A stretch of 40,032 bases of DNA from Ceratorhiza oryzae-sativae (Eukaryota > Basidiomycota > Agaricomycetes > Cantharellales > Ceratobasidiaceae). This document shows positions 1 to 10,200 of this stretch, one piece after another. A program made the position numbers and the translations under genes. The stretch covers positions 1 through 40,032 of the forward strand of contig JARWMV010000133.1 in assembly GCA_030998015.1 (NCBI GenBank), in the 5' to 3' direction. Below the pieces are notes generated by a model. It saw only the letters and a list, made by a program, of their open reading frames with translations, was not told the origin of the DNA and did no database searches. Each line of letters starts with the position of its first letter. The stretch's first letter is position 1.

Positions 1-19
1 AATCTTGCTGGACCTGTAT
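1..19 (-). pseudogene. tip of a LAGLIDADG HEG, cut by the window edge
   Basis: The 19 bases match 2763-2780 inside the intron 4 HEG (reading GPARF on the minus strand) and are cut by an A element at 20. The rest lies outside the window or is lost. Confidence 0.4.
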
Positions 20-241
20 CCGCCGGCGTTAGAGGGAATCCTCAGATGAGGTAGCCTTGACCATGAGTCTCATGGTCCAGGCTACCTCCCATAAAGATTC
101 CCTCGTAGAAAATGACGACCGTTCGTCATTTTCAGCCGGCGGCTAAATATCGATATTATGCCGCGCACTAGCAATCGCAAACGGTTGCGATTGCTCACGT
201 TGGTTGGTGGGACAAGTCCCACCAGCAACTAACGCGCGCGG
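20..241 (+). repeat. A element, 222 bp
   Basis: Starts CCGCCGGCGTTAGAGGGAAT and ends CAACTAACGCGCGCGG. It is built from serial hairpins: GAGGGAATC/GATTCCCTC with an inner AGGTAGCC/GGCTACCT hairpin in its loop, AAATGACGA/TCGTCATTT, GCAATCGCAA/TTGCGATTGC and GGTGGGAC/GTCCCACC. Confidence 0.95.
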
Positions 242-1059
242 GCCCCCGCTCTATCGTCGGCCCTGGCACCTAGGTTATCCCTAGGATTTACAGAGAGTAG
301 GCTCGTCGCCTGAAGGGCGGCCTCGTGTACTGTAACCTCCGTGGAGGAGTATGCCGCGGTAAAGACGGCAAGGCACCGCCCGTGTAGGATCATGGATTTG
401 GAGATCTTCGGGATGTAGATTAATCCCCATCTGAAAGACGGGAGGCTTTGCACTCCAAAATTTATTCCTCCACCGAAAGGATAACTTGTGACCCCCAATA
501 AGGCAATGGCCTCCCAATGCGTCACAAACGTATTGGGGGGGGCCATTACCTACACCAATCCTTGACATTTCCTAAGGAATTGTCAAGGAATGGCAGTTTG
601 GGGTCAACAGCATGTATTTATATATAAATACAATGCTGGATGACCCTACACGCATCGGCTGAAATCTTGGTTTACACCTAAGATTTGGCCGATGCGTGGG
701 GGGTCAATGGCGCCACAAGTTTTGTGGCGCGCATTGCAATCATTGGGGGTCTTCTGTCATTTGGTGGTGATTCCACCTCCAAGCGCGGCCTTTACCGGGA
801 GCTAACGAAAAACGCTAAAATTATCAGCGTATTGACTGTTCGGTCGTCTGTGATGTCCGACAGCCAACCGCTCTTAGGCCGCCCTGCGGGCGATCAAAGA
901 GCGCGGAGGGAAAAAGTTCACGGTTACCGTCCGGTCAACAAAGTTAACACGAGACGGTAAACTTAGGTACCCGCCGATGGAGGATCGTGCTAGCACGATC
1001 GTAATCGCCGGATCCGCGGCATACTGCCGCGGGGTACCCTTCGGTACCCTTCCAGTCAT
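242..1059. other. spacer of mixed GC-rich hairpins, no gene recognised
   Basis: After the A element there is a C-family edge (CCCCCGCTCTATCG). From 272 to 290 is the hairpin CCTAGGTTATCCCTAGG, which also occurs in the cox3 intron 4 core. The stretch 300-480 has several short stems but no gene that I can recognise. From 489 to 750 is an H/F block split by a B tail (ATTTATATATAAAT) and a C tail (TTACACCTAAGATTT). From 880 to 910 is an E fragment. From 960 to 1050 are several short perfect palindromes around GGTACC. Confidence 0.6.
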
Positions 1060-1150
1060 TGTCTGTTATACACAATTAGCTTTGAGGGAACCAAAGTAAG
1101 GGGTTCCAGTAATTAATAAGGGGATTATTGTTAAATTAAATAAAGAGTTA
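1060..1150 (-). pseudogene. LAGLIDADG HEG remnant just after cox3
   Basis: Minus-strand translation gives SLFNLTIIPLL, then TGTPYFGSLKAN, a stop, and QTMTG. This matches the intron 4 HEG segment [12 protein letters not shown] ... [19 protein letters not shown]. It is truncated and carries a stop. It lies downstream of the cox3 stop, so it may be what is left of an older intron displaced when exon 5 and intron 4 arrived. Confidence 0.6.
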
Positions 1151-1189
1151 GGAATAAAACTTAAATTTATGTCTACGAAAACCAATGAG

Positions 1190-1248
1190 TTAAGATCCCC
1201 ACCAATAAACTGACACAAATAAAAACAACCATACTACATCAACAAAAT
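1190..1248 (-). CDS. cox3: cox3 exon 5 and stop
   Basis: A 59-base exon coding [19 protein letters not shown] and TAA, the usual cox3 C-terminus. It was found by looking for the expected end of the protein. The stop is followed within about 60 bases by a LAGLIDADG gene remnant, which suggests that the present 3' end was brought in by a mobile intron. Confidence 0.92.
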
Positions 1249-4200
1249 CGGTTTTAATTGCACATAAACTAATTAATTTTATAAACCATTGAACTGGGCA
1301 TATACGGTCTTACTATATTTGCCAATTGTGTTGTAGAAGACGACCAAACATATATTCGGTTTCTGGGCAGCCGCATAGCGCGCTGCTGGGCAGCCGCATA
1401 GCGCGCTGCTGGGCAGCCGCATAGCGCGCTGCTGGGCAGCCGCATAGCGCGCTGCTGGGCAGCCGCATAGCGCGCTGCTGGGCAGCCGCATAGCGCGCTG
1501 CTGGGCAGCCGCATAGCGCGCTGCTGGGCAGCCGCATAGCGCGCTGCTGGGCAGCCGCATAGCGCGCTGCTGGGCAGCCGCATAGCGCGCTGCTGGGCAG
1601 CCGCATAGCGCGCTGCTGGGCAGCCGCATAGCGCGCTGCTGGGCAGCCGCATAGCGCGCTGCTGGGCAGCCGCATAGCGCGCTGCTGGGCAGCCGCATAG
1701 CGCGCTGCTAGAATGAATGCTACATTTTAGACCGAATTTGTCTTGAAGAACATTTACAAGTAATTGGACTTCTTCGGCCGAAAAAGCGTTTGTAGCGAAA
1801 TGGAAGCCTTGTTTATTTTTTCCCCCATCGTCGCATACCCAATAGGCTAATGAGATGGGAGTCAACAACTCAGAAATGTTGCTGGGTACTACTTTAGTCC
1901 CATTTACGTACCACAGTGCTTGTACAGAATTCCATGAAGAAAGAGATTGAGTAGAAAATTGATACCACTTATGAGCAGTTCCTTTAACTATTGACTGTCC
2001 CTGACTAGGGGCAGCCATCAACACAACCCCAAGATCTTTAAATAAAGAAAATACATGATTTAAATAGTCTAAATGAACTTCACCTTGAGCAAATTTGAAA
2101 TAAGTCCATTTCCTCAAGGGCAGCATGTCCGCCGGCGTTAGAGGGAATCCTCAGATGAGGTAGCCTTGACCATGAGTCTCATGGTCCAGGCTACCTCCCA
2201 TAAAGATTCCCTCGTAGAAAATGACGACCGTTCGTCATTTTCAGCCGGCGGCTAAATATCGATATTATGCCGCGCACTAGCAATCGCAAACGGTTGCGAT
2301 TGCTCACGTTGGTTGGTGGGACAAGTCCCACCAGCAACTAACGCGCGCGGGTATATAAACCCTCCGCGCTCTTTGATCGCCCGCAGGGCGGCCTAAGCGC
2401 GGAGGGCTCAACTAATCGATGATTTGCGAAGGCAAATCTACACCCTGCCTAGAGAACTGCGCTTTAGCGCACGTCTTGGCAGGGGTATCGATTAGCGGGG
2501 TACATATAAATACAATGCTGGCTGAAGTAGTTGCACATACGTGATGTGCAACTATTTCTAGAGGCCCCACCTTCGTATTTTTTAACTAACACACCATCAC
2601 CTAATAAGAACCCAGTCATTGCTTGTTCGACGTAACTAGCTTTGGGGGAATTTTGATATGGAGTGTTTGGAAGTAGGGGTGGAACTGTAGATAAATTTAA
2701 TAAAGAAAAATAAGTTGTAAATAAACCAGCATCTTCAAGACATGTTTCCATGCAAGATTTATAAAATCTTGCTGGACCTGTGTTAGAATTTCTACAAAAC
2801 TCAGCAAAAAATAGTAATAACCATACCCCTCCGCGCTCTTTGATCGCCCGCAGGGCGGCCTAAGCGCGGAGGGCTCAACTAATCGATGATTTGCGAAGGC
2901 AAATCTACATCGATTAGCGGAGAATAGTAACAAAATCAGTTCAGCCAATTATTAATTTATGGCAACCCGGACTTTTTCTTATCCTAGGTTATCCCTAGGT
3001 CATCACGTAAAGTCTCTGAAGAAACTTCATAAAAGTTTCTTGCTGATAATCCCTCTTAAGATTTTTACATACCGTGTTTCATACCCCCGCTTAGGGTCAA
3101 CCAGCATTGTATTTATATATAAATACATGCTGTTGACCCGTGGGTATGGTTATCGAGGCCGCGTTCGCGGCGAGGTATTGCGAGGTACCCTGGAACTTTA
3201 AGTTCCAGGGTACCTCGGAATCAGACGCCGCGCGCACGCCAGGGCCGCCTTGGCTTAAGCCAAGGCGTTCGCAGGCGTGCACGGGTCATAGTAGTACTTA
3301 AGTAGATATGGACGCTTCAGCACAAAGTGATGTTCGATAACAATTCACATCGTTAAAGGGCATTTCGGTTGATTTTTTTTGCCAGTAAAGTATAGCAGAT
3401 TCAAATCCTAAATGGTGTGCATCTGTTAAATGGTAGGCAATAATTCTAAAGAATCCAACTAATATAAAGATTGTACCTACAATCACGTGTACAAATTGTT
3501 ATCATAATACGTTTAATATTATTTCAACAGCTCACGCTGTTGTTCAGACTATGTCTTCAATGTGTGAATGACTAAAAACAGTTCTATTTACACATTGGAG
3601 GGCGTTCGTGGAAAGATTATTGTTAACATAAAACTCACTTTCTAGTCGTTGAACCTTCAAATATTAATCTTTATTTGCATATTTCCGCGCGCGTTAGTTG
3701 CTGGTGGGACTTGTCCCACCAACCAACGTGAGCAATCGCAACCGTTTGCGATTGCTAGTGCGCGGCATAATATCGATATTTAGCCGCCGGCTGAAAATGA
3801 CGAACGGTCGTCATTTTCTACGAGGGAATCTTTATGGGAGGTAGCCTGGACCATGAGACTCATGGTCAAGGCTACCTCATCTGAGGATTCCCTCTAACGC
3901 CGGCGGGACCCGTGCACGCCTGCGAACGCCTTGGCTTGCCAAGGCGGCCCTGGCGTGCGCGCGGCTCGCCGCGAACGCGGCCTCGTTAACAATGCCCACG
4001 GGTCGTTGACCCTCCGCTTTATTACCCCTGCCAAGACGTGCGCTAAAGCGCAGTTCTCTAGGCAGGGCGGCTGAAATCTTGGGTTACACCTAAGATTTTA
4101 GCCGATAGAGCGGGGGCCCGCGCGCGTTAGTTGCTGGTGGGACTTGTCCCACCAACCAACGTGAGCAATCGCAACCGTTTGCGATTGCTAGTGCGCGGCA

Positions 4201-7200
4201 TAATATCGATATTTAGCCGCCGGCTGAAAATGACGAACGGTCGTCATTTTCTACGAGGGAATCTTTATGGGAGGTAGCCTGGACCATGAGACTCATGGTC
4301 AAGGCTACCTCATCTGAGGATTCCCTCTAACGCCGGCGGGCGGCAGACTCCAATCACTGCACGGCTTAGGCCGCGGCCGCTGAAACCCACCCTATGGGTG
4401 GGATCGGGAAAGGTTTACCCTGACAAATATGATTATTTTAATCAAAATAAAGTAAAACTTACTGCAGCATCTACCCCCCAAACAATGCAGCGCAAGCTGC
4501 ATATGTTGGTAATGGCCCCCCCCAATACGTTTGTGACGCATTGGGAGGCCATTGCCTTATTGGGGGTCACCTGCGCTGCAGTTTGAAATAATTATGTTTT
4601 AATATTAGCTTGGCTGCATATTGTCCTAATAAATTTTAGGAGGTCCATGCAATTAACCCTCTTTTCTGTCAAAATAAATATAAAGATAGAAATGCACTTA
4701 ACAGTGAGAGTGAAATTTAAATTTATAATTTTTATAAATTCCACCATTAATTAAGCAATTTTTAATTTTAGCTCTATATAAGTGTAAAATTCTACTACAT
4801 TCACTAATACTTGAAAAAACATACTCATTATTTAGACTATCCACCTGCCAGCTAGTCCAGACCTATTTTAAATCGCATCATGGGTGGCATATGCGGTGCC
4901 AACAAATTTTGCAATACAGGAAGAGATTTAGACCCTAACCCTGTCGTCAGCGTGTACAAGTACACGCTGCTAGGGAACCTCTTCCCCTCCGCGCTCTTTG
5001 ATCGCCCGCAGGGCGGCCTAAGCGCGGAGGGCTTCGGAGCCGTCTGTGTACGGCTTAAGCCGCACACAGACGTCTCCTCTACAAGCGTGAAATTGTTGCA
5101 CGTACGTGCAACAACTTCTAGGGGACGGGTCTGGAATTCGTATTCTAAAATTTGACCCACTTTTATTAATAGTACAATTCAAACCCCCGCTTAGGGTCAT
5201 CCAGCATTGTATTTATATATAAATACATGCTGTTGACCCGAGGGGTTTGGTTATCGAGGCCGCGTTCGCGGCGAGGTATTGCGAGGTACCCTGGAACTTT
5301 AAGTTCCAGGGTACCTCGGAATCAGACGCCGCGCGCACGCCAGGGCCGACTTGGCTTGATTATTGACCTTAAGGTCAATATGAGCCAAGGCGTTCGCAGG
5401 CGTGCACGGGTCAAATTGAATTTATCATTTAAAACTTTAACTAGAAGGTTTACCTCATCCCCTCCGCGCTCTTTGATCGCCCGCAGGGCGGCCTAAGCGC
5501 GGAGGGCTCAACTAATCGATGATTTGCGAAGGCAAATCTACACCCTGCCTAGAGAACTGCGCTTTAGCGCACGTCTTGGCAGGGGTATCGATTAGCTGGG
5601 TATAGTAAAAGACTCTGTAGAAATATTAATACATCGGTGTGTATTGCAGAAGCCTCCGGCGTCGCATATTCAGTAAGCTAAGCTTGCTTCGGTAATAAGA
5701 TCCGAAATATTAGCTGGCACTATTTTGGTTTTGCCTGAATAAAATAGATCAAATATTTCCCCAAAACAAGGCCCGCGCGCGTTAGTTGCTGGTGGGACTT
5801 GTCCCACCAACCAACGTGAGCAATCGCAACCGTTTGCGATTGCTAGTGCGCGGCATAATATCGATATTTAGCCGCCGGCTGAAAATGACGAACGGTCGTC
5901 ATTTTCTACGAGGGAATCTTTATGTTGAGGTAGCCTGGACTCATGGTCAAGGCTACCTCAAGTTAGGATTCCCTCTAACGCCGGCGGAAGTTCTAAAAAC
6001 AACCCTAGAATACACTTTACCTGTTCTTTTGTCAACCGGAGGGTTGTACGTTTTGGAAACTGTAGACCCCCAATAATTGCAATGTCGCCATTGACCCCCC
6101 AAACTGCCATTCCTTGACAATTCCTTAGGAAATGTCAAGGATTGATGTTTGGGGGCAGTAGGACAAAAATCTTTAAATCGGTCGTAAACCTCCATCCAAC
6201 TCTCTGATCGCGCCTTTAGGCGCGGCCTAAGCGCTGAGGACTCCTAAATTGGGGGGTGATTTGCGCAGGCAAATCTACACCCCCAATTTGGGGTTAGATA
6301 GTCAACATGTATCAAACCTTGTTTAAACTCTAATCGAGCATTTACATTTTGTTTATTAATGAATAAATCACCAAGTGAAAGACCAACTAATATGGATTTT
6401 AAATCCTCAGAAATAGTCAATAGCCCCCCAATGCGTTACCAAGCCTGTAAGGCCAGCGTATTGGGGGGTCAATTGTGATTGCTCTAATTTAGTCAAACGA
6501 TGAGGTTTATCATCAGCCGGTTTAATGGGAAGTATTGAAGAAAATAAGATTTGAGTTACCGCTGGAGCCAGTGTGTCTGTTAATTATGATCCAATAAGAC
6601 CGAGTAGGCCAAATGAAAATACTATTTTTAAAATAGTTGTAAAGGTAACTCCACTAAATATAAATAAAATTTTTCGTACATTTATTTTGAAAGGGGCCAT
6701 ACGTGTTAACCCGTGTAATCCAGTGCTTGCAAAGAATACAGTACCAAATACAGAATCACTCATTGAGAAACTTGCTTGCATATACTCTAGTCCTTGTAGA
6801 CCCGTAAATGCTATAGCTAATACTAATGTTAAGAATGTTCCTAAGATAGCTCCATTTCTATTTCCTTGGATTAAAGCATGGTGAGCATAAGTAATAGTTG
6901 CCAAATCTCTTGCTATATAAACTAAAAATCACTCAGTATTATCTGGACCCAGGCCGGATCCTTAGAACTAGCAGAAGGCCCTGAGTTAGTTTAAACCCGA
7001 CCAAGTGTGCCGTGGCGGAATAATTTAGAAGTCTTACCCCTGCCAAGACGTGCGCTAAAGCGCAGTTGCCCGGGCAGGGGATTATATAACCCATTAAGAA
7101 AAATTACCCTACTGCCCCCCAAACATGTGCAGCTACGCTGCATTGTTTGGGGGGCATCCGCCCCCCAATAAGGTAATGGCCCCCCCAATACGTTTGTGAC

Positions 7201-10200
7201 GCATTGGGAGGCCATTGCCTTGTTGGGGGTCTACTGGGGAGGGTATTTTCAGAGATTTCGACTGTACATTAAGCATTTGATTTATATTTAATCAAACACC
7301 CACCTATGATCCAGTCAGTAGCGATCTAAGTAAACCTATTTTATTAAAATAAGCCCCACCGTTGGTTAGCCGAATGAAGGTGGTCTGACTAGACCAACTT
7401 TCTTCAGCTTTACCATCGTTTTGACTGATGCTGGTCTAAGGTCCAGCAAGATTTTATAAATCTTGCATGGAGACAGACCAGCTCCGCCTCAAGCGTGAAG
7501 TTGTTGCACGTACGTGCAACAATTTCAGCTAGAGGACAAGTCAAAAATCCGTTGGGAGGGGTTGTAATTAAGTTTAAATAAAACGACGGTCTTAGAGCCA
7601 GACTGCCCCGTTAACCGTTTTCATAAGTGTCGCCAAGATAACTTCAGATTATCTCCTTATTTTAATATAAGCTAGATTAGGTTTATATTTATTATTTAAC
7701 ATAAGATATAACGTTTGTAATCTAGGACTATGTGAATTTTTTTAATATTAACGGTACAATAAGCCAAGCATAATTTTATTTAAGCAAATAATGGTAAATT
7801 TGGATTTTTAGATATCCTGCAGGATATCTCGAAATCGGTTCCTGACCCGTCCCCTAGAAGTTGTTGCACGTACGTGCAACAATTTCACGCTTGTAGAGGA
7901 GACGTCTGTGTGCGGCTTAAGCCGTACACAGACGGCTCCGAAGCTTGAGGGTGAATACTCTTCGACAGGGTTAGGGTAATTTTCATTCCAGGAGTCCTCA
8001 GCGCTTAGGCCGCGCCTAAAGGCGCGATCAGAGAGTTGGAGAAATTAAATTAAAGTGAAAACACGAGTTATTTTGTCTAGATTATTTGACCCTTCAGAAA
8101 AAGGTAAAATTCTAAACTTTACTCACCACCCGACACGCTTGACAAAGGCCTCCCAATGCGTTACCAAGCCTGTAAGGCCAGCGTATTGGGAGAGCCTTTA
8201 CCCCCCCCAAACAATGCAGCATAGCTGCATCAGTTTGGGGGGTCAAAGGTGTTAAATGTGTCCTGGCGTTGAGCGTTCTGCACCACGTTTACCGATACTT
8301 GTCGGCAGAGTACCGGCAAATGGACCAGATGCAATGTTCACCGCATATCTGTGGCAAATGGAACAAAATATGAGCTGCATCGTTTTAAACTTTCTTAATT
8401 TGCATCTCTTCGAAATGCAGGTAAGTCTAGGTTCAAAATTTGCAAGCAGCTATTTTGGACTAATTAATCGCCTAACATCGGGTTCATCCGTGGCTGCCCT
8501 AAAGGTAAAAATGAAATCTTTACCAGTTAAGGCCTCAGAAAAAAACTTTTAGAAAAAGTTAGCCTCGTAACTAAGATTAGTTTGAAATATTTTTCCACTT
8601 TAAAAAGTACGAAAATAAAATATTTCAATGACTACTTCTTTTATAATCCCTAGATTAAAGATATAAGTCAATTTTAGAGTCCACAGGGCTAATGCCTATA
8701 AAAACTATAATATTGTGCTTTAGGCGCATGATAAATAAAAAATTTCACATTTGTGGCAAACACCACTAGATAGAAGTAAAATAGTATTAAGTAGAGGGAT
8801 AGCAAAAGGATCTAAAGGTTCGATCCCTACTGGAGGCCAACTACTTCCTAATTCGATTGTAGGAGCTAAACTTGAGTGAAAGTACGCCCAGAATACTGAT
8901 ACAAAAGCAAAAACTTCTGAAACAATAAATAAAGCAACACCCATAGTCAATCCTCTTTGAACGAAAGAAGTGTGGTGTCCTTCATATGTCAATATAACCC
9001 CAAATTGGGGGTGTAGATTTGCCTGCGCAAATCACCCCCAATTTAGGAGTCCTCAGCGCTTAGGCCGCGCCTAAAGGCGCGATCAGAGAGTTGGAATTTG
9101 GATTATATATTATATACATTCTGCATAATATGTCAACAGTAGCCGCCATAAAAAAATTGTATATTTTCACATATAATCTCTGGGGAGCCCATTCGGAAGG
9201 GGTTTGATACAGCTATAACCAGGTAAAGTTATCGATGCTTCGCAACACCCACTCGGAGACTCCTGCTGATTGTCCATTTTATTAATTTAAGATTATCACA
9301 TTTTTAATTAGTACTTAAATTTTTTCGCTTACCCGGCCGCCAAGAATTGGTTGTCCTTGCCAATTTGGGAAGTTAATGGATTTCCAGCATTTAGTGAAAT
9401 TTAAAGAAGGCACATATTTTTATTACCCCAAATTGGGGGTGTAGATTTGCCTGCGCAAATCACCCCCCAATTTAGGAGTCCTCAGCGCTTAGGCCGCGCC
9501 TAAAGGCGCGATCAGAGAGTTGGATTTTTAATAGGAATTTAAAAAATCCGAGTCTTTATTTGAATCGTTTAGAATTCATACCCTCGAGAATCGATGTAGA
9601 TTTGCCTTCGCAAATCTTACCCCCCCAATGCGTTTGTGACGCATTGGGAGGCCATTGCCTTGTTGGGGGTCTACTGCCACCCAAATGGGGGGTCAATGGC
9701 GACATTGCAATTATTGGGGGTCACCGTCGACGGTACTCGCCCTGCCTAGGCAACTGCGCTTTAGCGCACGTCTTGGCAGGGGTAAGAATGCAAAGCATTC
9801 TCGGCCGCACCGTCTGCCCCCCGATATTGTAATGCCCGCCGGCGTTAGAGGGAATCCTCAGATGAGGTAGCCTTGACCATGAGTCTCATGGTCCAGGCTA
9901 CCTCCCATAAAGATTCCCTCGTAGAAAATGACGACCGTTCGTCATTTTCAGCCGGCGGCTAAATATCGATATTATGCCGCGCACTAGCAATCGCAAACGG
10001 TTGCGATTGCTCACGTTGGTTGGTGGGACAAGTCCCACCAGCAACTAACGCGCGCGGCAATGTCGGGGGTCGACGGTTAGATTCTATAGATTTTATCATC
10101 GTTCTACCAGATTCTGTTAAATGTTCTTTAGATATAATCAGTTTATATATTTTTCCCCAATCCTTAAAATCTTTACCTTTAGTTCCCAATAGAGGATATC

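Larger units (their letters stand above)
1269..2826 (-). pseudogene. LAGLIDADG homing endonuclease of cox3 intron 4, interrupted
   Basis: Site-specific DNA endonuclease that spreads its intron. The N-terminal part (2826-2560) contains [17 protein letters not shown] with the first LAGLIDADG-like helix. The middle part (2128-1710) has [18 protein letters not shown] and [15 protein letters not shown] with the second acidic motif. The C-terminus (1364-1269) ends [13 protein letters not shown] and TAA. The parts are separated by E and A elements (2129-2505) and by a 15-unit 23-bp array (1365-1709). The array keeps the frame because 345 is a multiple of three. The A/E block carries stops, so no continuous protein can be read directly from the DNA. 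Confidence 0.8.
1249..3380 (-). other. cox3 intron 4, group I, LAGLIDADG HEG inside
   Basis: Group I intron. The core lies at about 2960-3062: on the minus strand it shows ATTATCAGCA, then CAGAGACTTTACGTGATGA (a Q/R-type block) and AAGAAAAAGTCCGG (an S-type block). The intron ends AAAACCG at 1249, just after the HEG stop at 1269. It holds one B element, two E elements, one A element and a 23-bp tandem array. Confidence 0.8.
4852..6583 (-). pseudogene. LAGLIDADG HEG of cox3 intron 3, cut by seven repeats
   Basis: Read in order: [35 protein letters not shown] (first LAGLIDADG helix), [57 protein letters not shown] (second helix region; W is TGA at 5670-5672), [26 protein letters not shown] and [16 protein letters not shown] to TAG at 4852. 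The pieces are parted by F (6424), D (6195), H (6064), A (5773), E (5460), B (5184) and G (4930) elements. Removing F, D and B at their natural edges restores the frame exactly. Upstream, a TAA at 6584 separates it from the exon 3 frame. Confidence 0.85.
3492..6708 (-). other. cox3 intron 3, group I, LAGLIDADG HEG inside
   Basis: The catalytic core is split. At about 4600-4700 the minus strand shows AATTGCATGGACCTCCTAAA and GACAATATGCAGCC (P/Q-type blocks). At 3500-3670 it shows GGTTCAACGACTAGAA (R) and AAGACATAGTCTGAAC (S), textbook group I sequence. An A-C-A run (3685-4339) separates the two halves. The 3' end is ATTTG at 3492. Confidence 0.9.
6902..8761 (-). other. cox3 intron 2, mostly repeats, no intact HEG seen
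   Basis: The ends fit group I (GGT at the exon end, ATTTG at the intron end). Inside are G (7846-7975), F (8152-8246), partial D (7995-8040), F/H pieces (7090-7235) and a promiscuous AAAAAAACTTTTAG repeat (8530-8585). At 7435-7482 on the plus strand is a fragment matching the LAGLIDADG piece [12 protein letters not shown]. The stretch 8044-8075 resembles the cox3 leader at 14005-14035. I see no endonuclease frame; the 99-codon plus-strand frame at 8256-8552 matches nothing I know. Confidence 0.55.

Noticed and set aside
300..480. Possible ribosomal RNA piece (ACCGCCCG-like string)
   Set aside because: Only a short chance-level match; no longer rRNA region could be followed on either strand.
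1365..1709. CRISPR array
   Set aside because: The 23-bp units are head to tail with no spacers, and the context is a fungal mitochondrial intron.
5227..5496. Plus-strand and minus-strand frames over GC-rich repeats
   Set aside because: The same peptide patterns recur wherever a B, A, D or F element lies; they are translations of palindromes, not genes.
8256..8552. 99-codon plus-strand frame in cox3 intron 2
   Set aside because: No family resemblance, on the opposite strand to all genes, and its 3' part overlaps a dispersed repeat.
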